From: Pempheris klunzingeri
Lineage: Eukaryota; Chordata; Actinopteri; Acropomatiformes; Pempheridae
Direction: 5' to 3'
DNA length: 64,000 bases
Assembly (NCBI RefSeq): GCF_042242105.1
Contig: NC_092032.1
Coordinates: 960,001-1,024,000 of the forward strand
Shown here: positions 1-33,054 of the stretch, piece by piece
How positions within the stretch are numbered: the stretch's first letter is position 1
Layout of the letters: each line of letters starts with the position of its first letter
Made by a program: the position numbers and the translations under genes
The notes under the pieces: model-generated
Seen by the model: only the letters and a program-made list of their open reading frames with translations
What the model was told of the DNA's origin: nothing
Databases searched by the model: none

Positions 1-237
1 ACTATCTATCTTTTCTTTGAAGAAACAGGTGGTTTGTACTACATGTTGTCTGACCAAGCTGGCCTTCAAAAGTGATTATAGTTGTTCAGGGTTCCTCAAG
101 CTTACATGTTTAACTGAGCACATCCTTAACCATCCTTATATTTCTGCTATACTGACACAGTGCTTCCACACATTGTTTTCACAGACAGCTCCCTTGTTAA
201 AATATCAGCATACTGAACAGGGAATCCGTCTCATACA

Positions 238-1119
238 TTTGGTTCAAATGTAAATAGCTGAGTTGAAGCTAAGAGCTGTACATCTGCTTCCTTAGGGGAT
301 CAGAACATGCACGACAGGTTGACTCCAGTTTGTTGCTGCTGCACATTAGAGGTAATCTGCATATAGTTAAACCTTTGTCAACTTCTCCAGGTCGTGCTGC
401 AGGGGTACCTGACGGGCTTGATTCATGAGGGGAGGGGCCAGGCTGCAGGAGATGTAAATGGAGGATCAGGATCCTCCACAGGGGGGTGGGGTATGCGGCT
501 GTGCCTGGCTGACGTCAGTCTCCTGTTTACCATCTATGGTATCTGCTCTGCCTGGCCTGCTTGTGTTTTCTCCTCCCCAGGCAGGAAGTGGGCAGGAAGG
601 CTGCAGCTCCTCAGTGAGTCGGCCCATCGGGGCTGCCGAGCCTTTAGTGGGACACTTCTGTCTCCCTTCCTACAGCTGACATCCACCTCAGCACCTCCAC
701 AGCACCCATGCCCCACATCCATGCACTGATTCTATTGTTCACCCTGACAATAGAATCACTGGTCTCTGTGTCACATCTGTGACAACATCTCTGCATATAA
801 ATTCAGTATTCATCAGTCTTTCTCCCTCTGCCTCTCTCTCTATTTATCCTTCTAAAATACAATTAAAAGCCTTGTGGGAATGGAAGAGCGGCCTGGCCCC
901 ACCCCAAGTGATTCATGGTCCCCCGCAGCTCCCCGCAGTAAAACCTTTGTTGACAAAAGTTTAACTCTTCGTCAACAAAGGTTTAACTTTATGCAGATGT
1001 CCTCTGATGTGAAGCAGTAACATCCCGGAGACAACCAGTCGTGCTTGTTTTGATCCCCTCCGGAAACCACAGGCCAGCTCTTAGCTTCAACTCAGCTACG
1101 TACAAACATTTGAACCAAA
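238..1119. mobile_element. Fold-back (long inverted repeat) element, non-autonomous
   Basis: Two arms of about 145-149 bp, at 238-382 and 971-1119, are diverged inverted copies of each other. Shared blocks include TTTGGTTCAAATG, TAGCTGAGTTGAAGCTAAGA, GGGGATCA and AGTTAAACCTTTGT. A third short copy of the inner motif (AAAACCTTTGTTGAC) sits at 940-957, just inside the right arm. The 0.59-kb centre shows no transposase. It lies left of the last visible AGL exon. Probably a MITE-like or Foldback-type DNA transposon; family unknown. The remaining sequence from 1120 to 1776 shows nothing recognisable. Confidence 0.65.
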
Positions 1120-1776
1120 GCTGATCATCATGGTCAGCCCTGCTCGGTGGCCCCCCTGTTCGCTGTGCTATCATTCCATCAGCACGTGAGAACAATGTGA
1201 GGAAACACACCTCTGTGAAAAGGACCTTATCATGTGTCATTATATAATGACTGTCCCACCAGAACCATGTGAATCACACGTCCAACCATTTCTGAAACTG
1301 ACAAGCACTCACACCTGCTTCACTCCATGATCGGCCAGCTGTGCGGAGGCGAGAGAGGAGCTGAAGTTTGAACTTCTCTCTCTCGCTTTCTGCTATTTCT
1401 GGCAGTTATGTGAACTACTGAGTGTATGTGTGAGAGATTGTCTCAAACTGTGCACCATTATTCCCAGATTTAGATGAAGTCATGATTATTCTTATTAAGT
1501 TAAGACCTGAAAGTGTTCCTACAGTGTATGGATGCTGTATTTATTGTTTCTGCTGATGCAAACCCACACATACCTGTGATTTTATGTTTAGCATGCCACG
1601 TTTAAATAGTTCATGACCTCCGAAATACGTTCTTGGGGTCTTGTATAGTTACTGTAGTTTTGGAATAGTTGATCACAAGCGGTAACAGGTCACATGATCC
1701 AAACAGCAAGTACACACAGACACGGTAGGACGGACTGTTAGTAGATTTGGCAGTATGATTCTCTGTGAGAGCAGAC

Positions 1777-20121
<18,345 letters not shown>

Positions 20122-21300
20122 GTCAGCGAGTGGCAGCGGGCCTCTGCTCTGTCAGCTGGTCTCTAACAAACTGTTCTATTTAGGCTGCTGGCCACATGGA
20201 GGGAGGGAGAGAGAGACAGCCTGGTAACATGAGATAGCTGTGCACTCTTTATGGAGGATCTCATCAGACAAAACTGTTGACAAATGATAAAAAGTAGATA
20301 AATGTTTTTCTAACCTGCCTCTGACGTGAACAAAGATTTATTGAATGTTTCACATCAGCTCAACAACATATCGTGTTTTTATTATTCTGTCTCTCTGTGT
20401 TGGGCCTGTGATTGGCTGACGACCAGCCCAGGGTGGACCCCGGCTCTCACCCAATGGCAGCGGGGATTGGCTCCATGTCAAATGTCTGTTTGCTACAATA
20501 TGCTGTCTGTGTGTAGGATGTTTCCTGGTATTCAGACTAGACCTGTGAAGATCCTGGAGGTCTGGTGTGTGTGTGTGTGTGTGTTCAATGATGCCATGTA
20601 GGTCAGTCTCAGTTAAATCATATTTTACTATTCTGTAGTATCATTTTGGTTTTGTGGGGTAGCATGTGCTTTGAATGACCGGTAGACTAGCAGGTCCATG
20701 TTACACTCCTTCACTCTGTTATTACCCTTTGGTTAAGGATGTGATGCATGGTGTTCGGTGTAGATGAGTAGTTTCCTGCTGTAGGCTGTTATATGTCTTT
20801 GTCATGGAACCTCAGTAATGTAGTCATAATTGAGCAAACTCATATGCACATGTGCAGATGTATTCATTCTATTCATGAAACTGACAAGACGCTACGCTAT
20901 GTTAATGTATGGGTGTGTGTGTAGCCTACAGTATATGCCATGTTTAGATACTTAGAACACAGTATATATGTGAGTGTGTCTCTATACTTGGCAAATTGTG
21001 TGGACAAAGTGTGTACTTCACACAAAATTCAATCATAGTGTGGCCTGATTACTTTTTATCTACCTACCTCATGTAGTTTTTGCTCCAGCATGTGCTGGAA
21101 GTAACCTGAGATAATGTGAAGTCAAGAGGACACCACTTCACATTTCTTATTGTAAGTAATTGCTAAAGACTGTCGTTCCATTCATAAGAGAGCAGATTTA
21201 GCATGGCTCCGTGCTCCTCGGTCATCCTTTGAGCCTGACCAGCCTGGGCTGGGCTCAGCCTGCCTGCAGAGAGGACTCTGGGCCACTGGGGGCGCATTAT
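20122..21300. other. Intergenic region between divergent AGL and ABCD3
   Basis: The two start codons are 1297 bp apart and point away from each other. The AGL-proximal part must contain the AGL 5' UTR, promoter or upstream non-coding exons, but I cannot place a start site. There is a short (GT)n at 20563-20583. No other gene was recognised. Confidence 0.5.
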
Positions 21301-21417
21301 GTGTCCGTGAAGAGCACAAACCCGCAGAAGAAGAAGTACCGCGAGACTCCCACAATGCCCCGGCTGATCTGAGACAGTCTCGAGTTGACCAAAGCGGCCG
21401 GTCGTTGTGTCAGAAAC
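21300..21417 (+). promoter_or_regulatory. abcd3: ABCD3 proximal promoter and 5' UTR, ZNF143-like site
   Basis: The sequence becomes CpG-richer just before the ATG at 21418 and has no TATA box, as is usual for a housekeeping gene. ACTCCCACAATGCCCC (21346-21361) resembles the ZNF143/STAF site (YYCCCANNATGC), and CCGCGAGA lies directly before it. The transcription start is inferred to lie in this interval. Confidence 0.45.
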
Positions 21418-22379
21418 ATGGCGGCCTTCAGTAAATATGTGACAGCGAGAAACTCCTCCATAGCAGGCGGTGTTTTGCTGGTTCTGTACCTGCTGAAACT
21501 CAGAAGACGGAAGTCCAGACAGGACGGGTAAGTGACGACAGGACGGCCGGTTTAGGTTTGTTCTCAGGTGCGGACAGCGGGGCTCTCAGGTGAGTGTGTG
21601 ACGGCAGACAGGATGCTAACTCCCAGCTGCTAGCTCCCAGCTGCTAACTGTGACAGCTGACAGCGACCTGCTGCTGCTGCTGCTGCTGCTGGGCTCACTC
21701 CAGCTTTTCATTAGCAGGGGGCCTGTTGTTCTGCCGAGTTTAGCCGTTTTGTTCATCAATCCGATCCGATACTAGTCCCGATACTAGTCCCAATACCTGT
21801 CCCGATACTAGTCCCAATGCCAGTCCCGATACTAGTCCCAATACTAGTCCCAATACCAGTCCCGATACTGGTACAAGCCGGTGTCCTTGTGCTCCATAAC
21901 ATCGCCTTTGCAGTTGATTGTCATGTCTTTGATTTGAGCTTGTTTCATTGTTGAGCTGTCGACGGGTTTTATAAGTGAGTTATAGGAGTCCGTGACATGA
22001 CAGGTCATGTACGCCAAACTCCATCTTACAAAGTGCTAACTGAAGTCTATCATTCTTATCAGCAAAAACTTGTGTTAGTCAGCCATTTGTCAGCCATTCA
22101 CTGTTGTTATTAGCCACTGGAACATTCGGCATTCATCATACTGAGCATACTAAAGGATTATGTCTGGAGAGATTCATGAAGAGCTGAAGTGACACAGCTG
22201 TCCCTGACCCCTGTTGTCTAAGCAGTGTAGGGGCACGGGTCTGTAAGAGGAAGCCCACAGCATCACAATCATACATGGCACTAGGAAAACTGAACAGTTC
22301 AACACAGACAGAAGAACGGTATGAATGGTTAATACGCCCCCTCCATTTGTGGCTCCTCTTTGTATATATATATGTAAAG

Positions 22380-22410
<31 letters not shown>

Positions 22411-25400
22411 AATTGTATGAAGTACAGTTGTACCAACACAAATGTGTTTCTGTATTTTGTATTTGTATTTTCACTGTGTGGAAATGTATCTTGGACTGAT
22501 CTCTACCAAAGAGCGCAGCCATGTTCAATGACAGATGTATTAAGACTGTAACTACTAATTGAGTAAGTCGTGTTAATTGCTCCTAGGATGTTTCTGGATC
22601 AGTGGATGGTGAAATGAGTGGCAATCTTCAGACAGCAGCCACTGGCCTAACGTGGCTCAGAGGAAGAGTGGTAGAGTTCCATCCTCCTCCAGCTTAGATT
22701 GGAGGAGGATGTAATGTAGATACAGACCATGTGTTATAGGCCAGGGCTGCCTCAGAGTGACCCCGTGTTGTCAGGCTGAAAACACGCTGCACATTATGTC
22801 CCCTCACTGCTGTATCATAGTGGAAGTCAGTGTTGATATCTGTGAAACTGAATCATAACCTTCGTTTTCCAACTAAACGGTGCCTGGTTATACTCACTCA
22901 TACCAGCGGGTGTTTTTTTGCCGCTGACCGTTAAAGATGCCCTCTGGACTTTTCTCAAACATACAAATTTCTGTTTACATTCAGTGGAACTCACCGAAAG
23001 GCAATGTGTGCATCCTCGTTTGGAATTTGCATTGTTTACATGTTATGTTCACATTCCTCAGTCCTCTTCCTCCCTGTTTGTCTTGGCACACTAGCGCCCC
23101 CTGTAGACCGGTGAAACCGTTTGAAACCTTTGGCAGGAATGTGCATCATGTCACCATGTGCACATGCATGAGCTTTATGTACATGCAGGAGAGCAAACCA
23201 AACTGGTATCCACAAGTAAAAGCATTTCTCCTTAGCACTACCGGTGGTCATTCATTCTGGTTACCTTCATTATGTTAATGTTTAGCAATGTACGTTTCTG
23301 TCTGTGAAGTTGATCAATAGTAACACGTGACCGAACAGTACAGGGAGAAAAGGCTGAACCAGCTCTTAGGGGCAAAGTAGATGTCATTTAACGTCACTAT
23401 ACTGACATCATTTATAATACTGTAAGTAGAGAATGAAAGCAGTTGAAGGACAAAATAATCAGACAGTAATGATGTTATTCAATTAATCAAGCAAGTGAAA
23501 TAGTTCTGTTGTGTTTTAAAAATGATGGTGATAATCAAAAGAATATTTTCTTCACTCTTACATGAAGGAAGGGATGATCTGATGCCTCTCATTCAGCAGT
23601 ACAATCGTTCTGCTTTAATTGCTGTTCTTTTTTGCAGGAGGAAAGGAGGCTCAGATCTGGTGCTGAACGCTGAGGTATGTCGCTGTGTCATGTATGAGTG
23701 TCTGGCGCCTGGAACAGTTCCAGAAGGTTTGTCCTAAATCTTCAGCTGTTGTATCATGGCCCACCTTTGTTATGGCTCTTCATATAGAAAGATGGCAGAA
23801 AAGACCGTGCCGCAGTGGACAAGGTTTTCCTTCTCAGAATCCTCCAGATTGTGCGGATCATGGTACCTCGAGTTTTCTGCACGGAGGTAGGACATTAAAC
23901 TGCTGCTAGGCTGGTATTTTCTTTGCCATGTTGTTACTGTGTCCAGCAGTTATCCAGGTGTGTGAAACAGTTCCTGGTTAAACCCAGCCGGTCTGGGGCA
24001 GTCAGACAGCCTGCGGACATGCTTCTCAGAGGCAGTAAAAGGTTGTGTGCTGTTTCAACATTTTCACTCCACCAACAGCAAACAGGCCTCCCGACTGCAC
24101 TCCTCCCCAAGTTAGATGTTTGAGCTTCACTTTACAGAATTGCATAGAATATGCAAAAGTGTCATGTGTGAAACTGCACACACAGAATCAGAATAGACTT
24201 CTTATGTCCAGCTGGTAAAGTTTTGAAAATGAACAGTATTTGTATGTATTATATTCATGGGTTCAGGATGTTTCAGGAGTAAATATGATTTTTAGAATCT
24301 TTCATGATTGAATTGAACTGAATCACTCAGAGCCCAAGATACAATCACTGTGGTTCTGTACATAATTGGGAGACAGAAGACTTGAACTGTAACAACATGC
24401 TTGTGGTTATGCTGAAGCACACACAGTGTGAGAGTGCAGGCTGTTACATGGAGACTAGGGATGGGGATCCAGAACCGGCTCCAAAGTGTCTAATCCTTTG
24501 GAGTTGTACGCCTCCAAGATTCCTTTTATGATGCCACCAGGTGCATTGCAAAACAGTGACACCAAAGTCCATTGTCTGTGCCTCTGGAGAAGAATCATGT
24601 CGGAGAGGAACAAACGGTCCAAAGTGTAGCTTCATTTTACAAAGACGGATAACAACAGTGCTGTTATGATGTCTGCAAAATGATCATTGGGAGTAAGGCT
24701 GTGGACAGGGCAGTGTATAATGTGCACATGGTGGGTGAATGTTAAAGCAAGGGTAGAGAGAGCGAGGGGTAGAGAGAGCGAGGGTAGAGAGAGCGAGAGG
24801 TAGAGAGAGCGAGGGGTAGAGAGAGCGAGGGTAGAGAGAGCGAGGGGTAGAGAGAGCGAGGGTAGAGAGAGCGAGGGGTAGAGAGAGCGAGGGGTAGAGA
24901 GAGCGAGGGTAGAGAGAGCGAGGGTAGAGAGAGCGAGGGTAGAGAGAGCGAGGGGTAGAGACAGTGAGGGGTAGAGACAGCGAGGGGTAGAGAGAGTGAG
25001 AGGTAGAGACAGCGAGGGTAGAGAGAGCGAGGGGTAGAGAGAGCGAGGGGTAGAGAGAGTGAGAGGTAGAGACAGCGAGGGTAGAGAGAGCGAGGGGTAG
25101 AGAGAGCGAGGGGTAGAGAGAGCGAGGGGTAGAGAGCGAGGGTAGAGAGCGAGAGGTAGAGAGAGCGAGAGGTAGAGAGCGAGGGTAGAGAGCGAGAGGT
25201 AGAGAGAGCGAGAGGTAGAGAGCGAGGGTAGAGAGAGCGAGAAGTGAGGTGTGAGTGAGGTTAGAGTAGGGGAAGTGACGGTGACTGTGAGCGGGGCTAA
25301 GGAGAAAAGCTTAGCAGTAAATGTAGAGTTTAGAAGGAGATAAAGCTGCAGCTTCCCTGGGACAACAACGCTCACATATGTTATTCTGCTGGCGGCTGCT

Positions 25401-28400
25401 GGAAAAGTGATGGAGTGTTGCCCTGAAGTAGGCTGAGCAGAAAAGGCTAACAGTGGAAACAGCGGCAAAGTGCTGGAGCATCAGCGCCACTGCTTCCCAA
25501 CTGAGCAGCGCGTCTTTAGTCTTATGTTCTAATAACATAACAGAGCCACACAGACAGGCTCAGTGCATTTGTTGACCACGAAAACCTGAATGAAAGCAAA
25601 TGCTGTACAAATATTCTCTCATGTCATTGACACTGTGTTCCCAAGTCAGAGAGTCCGTTATGTCAGACAAGTTTTGTTCACAAAAGTTCACAAAACATGA
25701 ACAGGTATTTTTGATATGGATCCTTTTATATTTTATTAAAGAAAACTGTCAAAACTTGTCAAAAAGTACATTGTAATGATAAACTTGATTTGCCATTAAA
25801 TCAGTATAAGTCCTAAATAACTTGACAGCAGACAGCAGAGCCCTTTCACACAGATACATCAGCTCCATAAGCCAAGGTCGCAGCCACATGGCTCCTGTGA
25901 CTCCCTTCACTCTTATCCTATCAGCCCAGTAGATATGAGCAGAGTGAAGGGCAGGACAATAAACTTTATGATTTCCAGTGTTTTACTGGCTCCACTAACT
26001 GTTCTCTTTGCTCGTTGTCTTCACCACAGACTGGCTACCTTATCTTAATCGCCGCCATGTTGGTGGCCAGGACCTACTGTGACGTATGGATGATCCAGAA
26101 CGGCACCATGATCGAAAGGTCAGAGTCTGGCTTTACACTCAGATCCTTATTTAAAGTTTGAAATAAAGGTTTTCTCAGCTGTGACCTCAGAAGTATATTG
26201 TTGGTTTAATGTTGCTTTATTGTACCAGCCATGACAGCTGAATCATCAGATGAGTGGTAGAAATCAATGTAACTGTTTTCTGCTTGTGTGCAAAGTTTTA
26301 GATTTTTCCACCTCTGACAGTAGTTTCTCCACCCTTAAACAATGGAGGTGAACAGAACCTTTGTCGTGCTACTCAAAACGTTTAAAAGAATGATGTGACC
26401 AACCAAGAGTTTTCATAGCAACAGCACATCTAATGTGTTCTATCAAGTCAGTCCAGGCCCATAAAAACCAAAAGCAGCCTCACCAACTTTATCCTCGTAG
26501 CATCCAGATAGTCTGACACGTGAAGCTCATTGGAAGCCAGTGCAAAGATCTAAGGAGAGGCTTATTATCAACAGGTTAGTCACCTGTTTTTGTTGGTGAT
26601 GAAAACTGTTCAAATGTAATGTGTCACTGCACTGCTTCGTAGGGACATTCCACCTCCTTAGCTGGACTCACACTGGATACGATGCTGCTCGGCCCACTTG
26701 TTTTAATCTACATGGGTCATATTTCAGTTGTCGCCCATGTAGAGAAGTCTACATGGGCGACAATTTGAATGTTCTCAATCAAAGACTGTAGAGATGCACA
26801 ATATGGAAATGGTGATAACCATTAACTGATCATTTGCACGTTTATTACACTGCAGCTTCAGTGCTTAGTGCTGATACAGACGTAGAAGTTCCAGGTTTTT
26901 CTGCAATTTCTAAAGGGAAGACACTCTGCAGAAGTTTGTTTTATCAATTAAAAAAAATCCCCATTTCTGGGCAGGTTGGAGCCCAGCGTGAACGGCAGCA
27001 TAGAAAGATCTGAAGCAGTTATTGCCAGTAATCTGGCCAGTTCATTGTTCTCCCTGATGAACTGGTCTTTGCAGTCAGCATTCACTTTTCTGTTAACGCT
27101 CTGGTTTAAAGTTAGTCACAGCATCATTTAGAAATGTTGAAACTAATGCAGCTGAAACAGACATGTTATGGTCTGTCTTTTTGGGCCGTTCCATCATGCA
27201 TTGCTGTTTGATTGTTTGCAGGAACTGATGACTTTGTTTGATTCTCCACAGTGGTATTATAAGCAGAGACCTCAGTCTGTTCAAGAAGCACTTTTATTCC
27301 TACATATCAGTCATACCGGGGGTAACTGTCCAGCCATGGCTCCAGTAGAAGTGACAGCCAAAGCTTTAAACCACTAACACTGTGGTTTTAACATCTTGCT
27401 TTGTATTACTGTCGTGTTGTGCTTCTTCACTACTTACTGTCTGAGTCTACATGTCCTTCCCAGCCATAACACAGTCCTTTGGGTTTTATCAGGTGGTAAA
27501 ATGAATATTGTTGGCATGTAGCTGAGAAACATTTGACATGGAATTCCATTCAATTTATGTGTTTATAATTCACTGAAATTTAGATCTCTGTAACAACAAA
27601 CCTGAGCTTTTTCCTCCTGTCTAAGTAATGAAACAGTTTGAAACAATGCAAGATATTATTGAGAAGGATTAAGCATATTGTTGACAGGAGAAATTCTGCT
27701 GTCTATTACACAGGCCTTCCTAGCAGAATAAAATGGTGTGACATAGTAACTTTTGTCAGCTTAAAGTCCCACTCACAGGTCAGTGCCTGCTGAAGTCATC
27801 AATCCAAAGTCAAAAACATGAAGCAAGACTGCTGAACCTCAAGAAATGTCATAAACCTTAAAAATATATGATAAAGTTGTATAGCTGTTGACAGCTGTGC
27901 TATTAATACTTACGACCACTGACACTGACAGACACTTTTTGTAAATCGGAGAGGAACAGGTTGCCTTATATGGCAGATTTAAGAGCATCACTTTCCTAGT
28001 GATCTCCCAAACGCCCTCCTCTCCCCCAGTAGTCATCAGGTCATAAGGAGCCATTTATAGTAAAGACAGTTTGGTGAATCTGCTTTGGAACAAAACCAAC
28101 AACCAGAATATGGAAATGTTGTGGCGTGAGGCCCAGTCAGTCTACTTTGAACCTAATATGTAGCTGGAGCACTGTCACACATCAGTAATGAGTGTGGAGT
28201 GTGATGGAGGTAAAACACTCACTGATACAGAAGCTAGAAATGAATCCCACTGAATGTAAGGCCACTGAAACAGATTGTGGTCTAATAAAGGTCTGAATAA
28301 AATCTCTAAATTCCATTTATCAATTTATGCACAATAACATGAGATTATACAACATAGAAAACTCAAATATATAATGTATATGAAAACCTTTTCATTTAAT

Positions 28401-31400
28401 GTCTAATTGTCAGTTTTTTGAGAAATAGCGAGCTTCAGCTTGGATAATCATTATATATAACAAAAGCAACAAAAGTGGGAGCAGTGAAGTGAGTGTGACG
28501 GCGATAGAGGGAGTTTCTCTTGGTAATAGAAAAGCTCTTTTAAGTTACTGATGAATCCCAGTCGGCTGTGCATTGCCATTTCTTTCTCTCTGGTGTTTCA
28601 CAATAAAGGCCTTGGAATCAGAGAACGAACAAGTAGAGTAAATGTGAGCATATGAGAGAGTAGAGAAGGTTTAAAGCATCTGAAATTCAAATAAAGGCCT
28701 GTGTCCAATCATATGCTGCCTTAAATGAAGCCCTGGTTCTCTCTTTTGTGGTGGTACATGAAGGCTGGGCCCCCACCACTACCAAAACCGTGACACTATT
28801 TTTGAGTCAACAACATGGAAATACAAAAATTGAATGGTACTGTGTTTTCACCTATGTCAGGACTCCACTGTCTGTTTGACATCAGTAAAATAAGTCATTC
28901 CTCTTGTTTTTTAGCAGTTAAGCAAAGCTGAGTTGATTCCACAGGAACAGAGAATTACGTTTATGAGGCCTCAGTGTTTGTCCCACTGACTCTTTGTGCA
29001 TGTTGTGGTTTGCAGTGCAATTATCGGTCGGTCGACAAAAGATTTCAAGACCTTCCTGTTCAGCTTTATCAAATTCATGCCACTTGTAAGTGTTTTTTGT
29101 TTTTATTTTTGTAATATATGTATATATATCGTTCTGTCTGTCAGCTCTTACTCCTTCACATAGCTTTGGGCTGTGTGGCTTCGGACAGTTTCATTTTGAA
29201 CAGTGAACAGAGGAGACCTGATATGAAAAACACTTTATATTAATTACTAATTTCCTACTGATTATTTTCACTCAGTCATTTCATGCACCATTAAGCTTGA
29301 TCATTCTTGTGACCTAGTGTGAGCTGTCTGTCGCTGCTGTGCAAATGTACCCTTGCATGCCTCACTGTAAAGTGATCAGGCTGACTATATCCTATACTTT
29401 TTTTTACTGCCAACAAATCCCATGAAAAGACAACAGCAGTAATGTGTTAGTCCATCTGTTAATACGTTCTGACTTCCCTCCCCAGTCTGTCTGTGGCCTC
29501 AGTCCCACACACACTGCCAGGCTTTGACTCACGGCCCCCAGTGCCTGGTAGAAGGATGCATTCACTCTTCTGTTGGCAATAAGAAAAGCATAGATTATCT
29601 ACAGCCTAGTCCTTTAACTTGTGGGATTGAATTGCTCTAAATATTCTGCTTTGCATGCCCCCTTCATTTCCTGTCCCTTCCTTCTGACTGAATAACAAAA
29701 CTATCTGCACAAAAATACAGAAGCAAACTGGGAGATGGATACATGTGTGTTTTGTGTGACTGGTTCATTCCAGATAGCCTTGGTGAACAACTTCCTGAAG
29801 TTGGGTCTAAATGAGCTGAAGCTGAGGTTCCGCGAGAGGCTCACAAAGAACTTGTACGACCAGTACCTGCAGTAAGTACGTCAGCAGCACCAAAGCTCTT
29901 CTGATTATCATTTCATCTGTATGCCATTTATCTCATGCTCTCTGGTTCCAGAGTCTCAAACATGATGGTCTGCTGCTTTCCATGCCTTTGTAAACGAAAT
30001 ATCTTTGGGTCAAAGTGAGCAGTTGAAAGACATTGTGATGGGCATCTTAAACTATGTTCTGACTAAATATTCAATTGTAAAAATACAGATTAACTGATAA
30101 TCAAAATAATGGTTTAGTTGCAGCCTAGACTTACTGTCTGCTGACTGTGTTGGTGCCCATGACAGAAAGAAGGCTGGTCTCCCAGAGAAGCCAGGGATGC
30201 CCAACATGAACCGTTATGTGCACTTATACACAAACAGGACATGGAAACACCAAAAAGAAATCGGCCTTCAAAACAGATCTATGTTACATCTAAATATGCC
30301 CACTGCAGTGTGTGTCTCATTAACATGGTACCTGTGTAGATTATGTAGAGCCCCTTTTTAACCATGTCCGTATTGCTCAGCTGGTCAGACACAACACTAG
30401 AGGGCTGTTTCTTAATATTTCATATCAGTGGTGTTTCTAGAAGGAATCCTATCCATGCTGGGCTTAAACCACAATCAGTCAGATTTACTGTGTTAGTCCT
30501 AGTGATCACCATGGACAGCTACGTTCTCAAAGCTGTTGGCAAAATGATATGAGCTTTTCTATATTAAAACCTGTGGACCATTTAAAGTTGGATTTGGCCT
30601 AACCACCATCCTCAGCTGGAAACCACATTAGGAGGTGAGGGAACTATGCACACTGGTGGAAAGTAACATAAAGTCTACTTTTTCAAACAAACACGTTCTT
30701 TGTATCATGCTGAAAGGCATTGTTTTACTGTGAATTCATTCTGTTCAGTTGTTTCCAATTTCATATGTTACTTCATATGTATTTTAAATGTATCAAGCTG
30801 CGTGGGCAGCTATGGGCCTCAGTGATGGAGGTACACATCTCTACTATCTGGACTGCACTGTTCAGTCACATCACAGTGTATTTGCTACCTGTAAAGCATC
30901 TACGGTACATTGGTGTCAGAACTGTAGGGGCTTACCAACTGGAAATGTACTCAGAAGTAGACCAACCTCTTCTTTGGATGGAATACAGTAATTGTTTTTT
31001 TTCAAGGAATTTGTCCCCAATATGGTGCCATTTCTTGTGTCACATATCCATTGAAAAAGGAAATACAAACAGCATTTAGTGGGCATTTAATGTGTAAAGA
31101 TGTTTGTTCTAATATTGTAAAAGACCCCCATTTCACAACTAAACAGTAAAACATGGACCACCACCCAGGGGACCAAAACCTGACTGTTTGACACATGCAA
31201 TATAGTGGCCCATTCTGGAGGGGTAGTAAAGCTCATATTTCTGACCTGTTCAGAACCACTGATGAACACATGGGGCCAGATGAATAAATTATGTGAATGC
31301 ACAAAAAGCATGCGTACGCCTTTTCCCACTCATAAACTGGTATTTACTGAAGGAATGTGCAGTGAGAATGTGTCACGCATACCTCAGACCAGGCTTGGGT

Positions 31401-33022
31401 GGTGATGTGATTGAGCGGACATAGGTAGAGATGTAACCGTAGCAATCTTTCAATCAGTCTTTATAGCGCCAATTCACAACAAATGTTATCTCAAGACGTT
31501 TTCCATAAAGAGCAGGTCTAAACTGTGAAGGCTACACAGCATCCTGTGAGCTGTCAGTCAAAGGCACGTTTATAAACTTAATTTTAAATTCTTAATGAGC
31601 GATTAATTTCATACATCATTTCCCCTCATCATCCACCTTTCATTTAGTTTCATTTCAGTCTTTGCATCCATATGCAAGCAGATATTCAAGGTTATTTCTA
31701 TGTTTATTTCTGTTGAGCTGTGGGGTGGAAATTAGGCTCTTTTGCGTGGAGTCAGGCGTACATGTGGCTCTATAAATGTGAAGAAAAGAATGTGTCTTCA
31801 GCCTGTATTCTGTCTTTTCAGAGGTTATACCTACTACAAAATGGGAAACCTGGATAACCGGATAGCCAACGCTGACCAGCTGCTGACACAGGATGTAGAG
31901 AAATTCTGCAACAGTGTGGTGGACCTTTACTCCAACCTCAGCAAGGTACCAAACTTTGTTACACAGTCATGTAGTGTACAGAGTGAATACAACATTAAGG
32001 ATTCATAGATGGGAGAGCTGGGCCAGTCTTTGTCATCAGAAAATGAAATGAGCTTCAGTAGCTCCCCCCTGCATCAGGTATGACAGCCTCAGCAGTGTGC
32101 TCAGCCAGCCCACTGTTTGAGAACGGACAAGCAAAAACATTGTCTCTATATCCTGGCTTTTCAGATGCTCTTATGTTGAAAATATTCAAGCGACCTTTAT
32201 CCATGTGTCCGTGAATTACAGATTTCACTCACAGTCAGGTGTGTTACATTTGGACATTGGATATAAACACATTGCACAACCCCATTAGAGCTAGAGGTCA
32301 CGCCTGGGGGGTTTACCAGGCCTGCCAAGCAATGCCAAATCTGAAACTAGATTTCCCCAAATGATCAGAAACAGCAGACACACACATAGTGATCATATGA
32401 GCGCCCCGTCTCCTGCTGCCGGGGGAGAAGAGCAGTGCAGGGAGGATGAGTGAACAGTGCCACCTGATACTCCTCCCCTTAGTGATATTATGAGTCATCT
32501 GCACCAAATGGAGCTTGAACAGTTCCATGCTCACAGTTTTCCAGATAATCTGGGGCTAACATTTGTAAATCTTTGCCTCCTCTGTCCTGCAGCCTCTGTT
32601 GGATATCGGTCTGTATATCTTCAAGCTGACAAGTGCCATCGGTGCTCAGGTAAGCAGATTTTCTTTGTTTCTTCAGTCTATGGAGGTAGAACACATCTGC
32701 ACGTGTACCACACCCGCTGAAATAGGAAGGAATAGCTAGTCATTTCTAGTCAGTTCGACTGCTAAAAGCGCTTTTACGTCACATCCTCATTCACCCATTC
32801 ACACATCATTCATTTCATTATATTACACACACCAATAGAAATAGTAACAAAACCCAAGCCTGGATGTCAAAACCATGAGGGCCATCATGCACTAATAACA
32901 CAGAATCAGCAAAGACGGACTGAGACAAACCACTGTAACATCTGCAGGGCTGCAGTTCTCTATCTACCTTCTTTTATTCCACAAACCGAACAATCAGGGA
33001 GCAGGGAGACTGAACACAGCAC

Positions 33023-33054
<32 letters not shown>

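Noticed and set aside
1..1776. Search for the next AGL exon left of 1777
   Set aside because: The next conserved AGL segment could not be found on the minus strand here; the region holds a fold-back element, so the gene continues off the window.
24632..25468. 278-codon minus-strand open frame, the longest in the window
   Set aside because: It is a translation of the GA-rich minisatellite (Leu/Ser/Pro/Thr repeats) inside an ABCD3 intron; no domain or start context.
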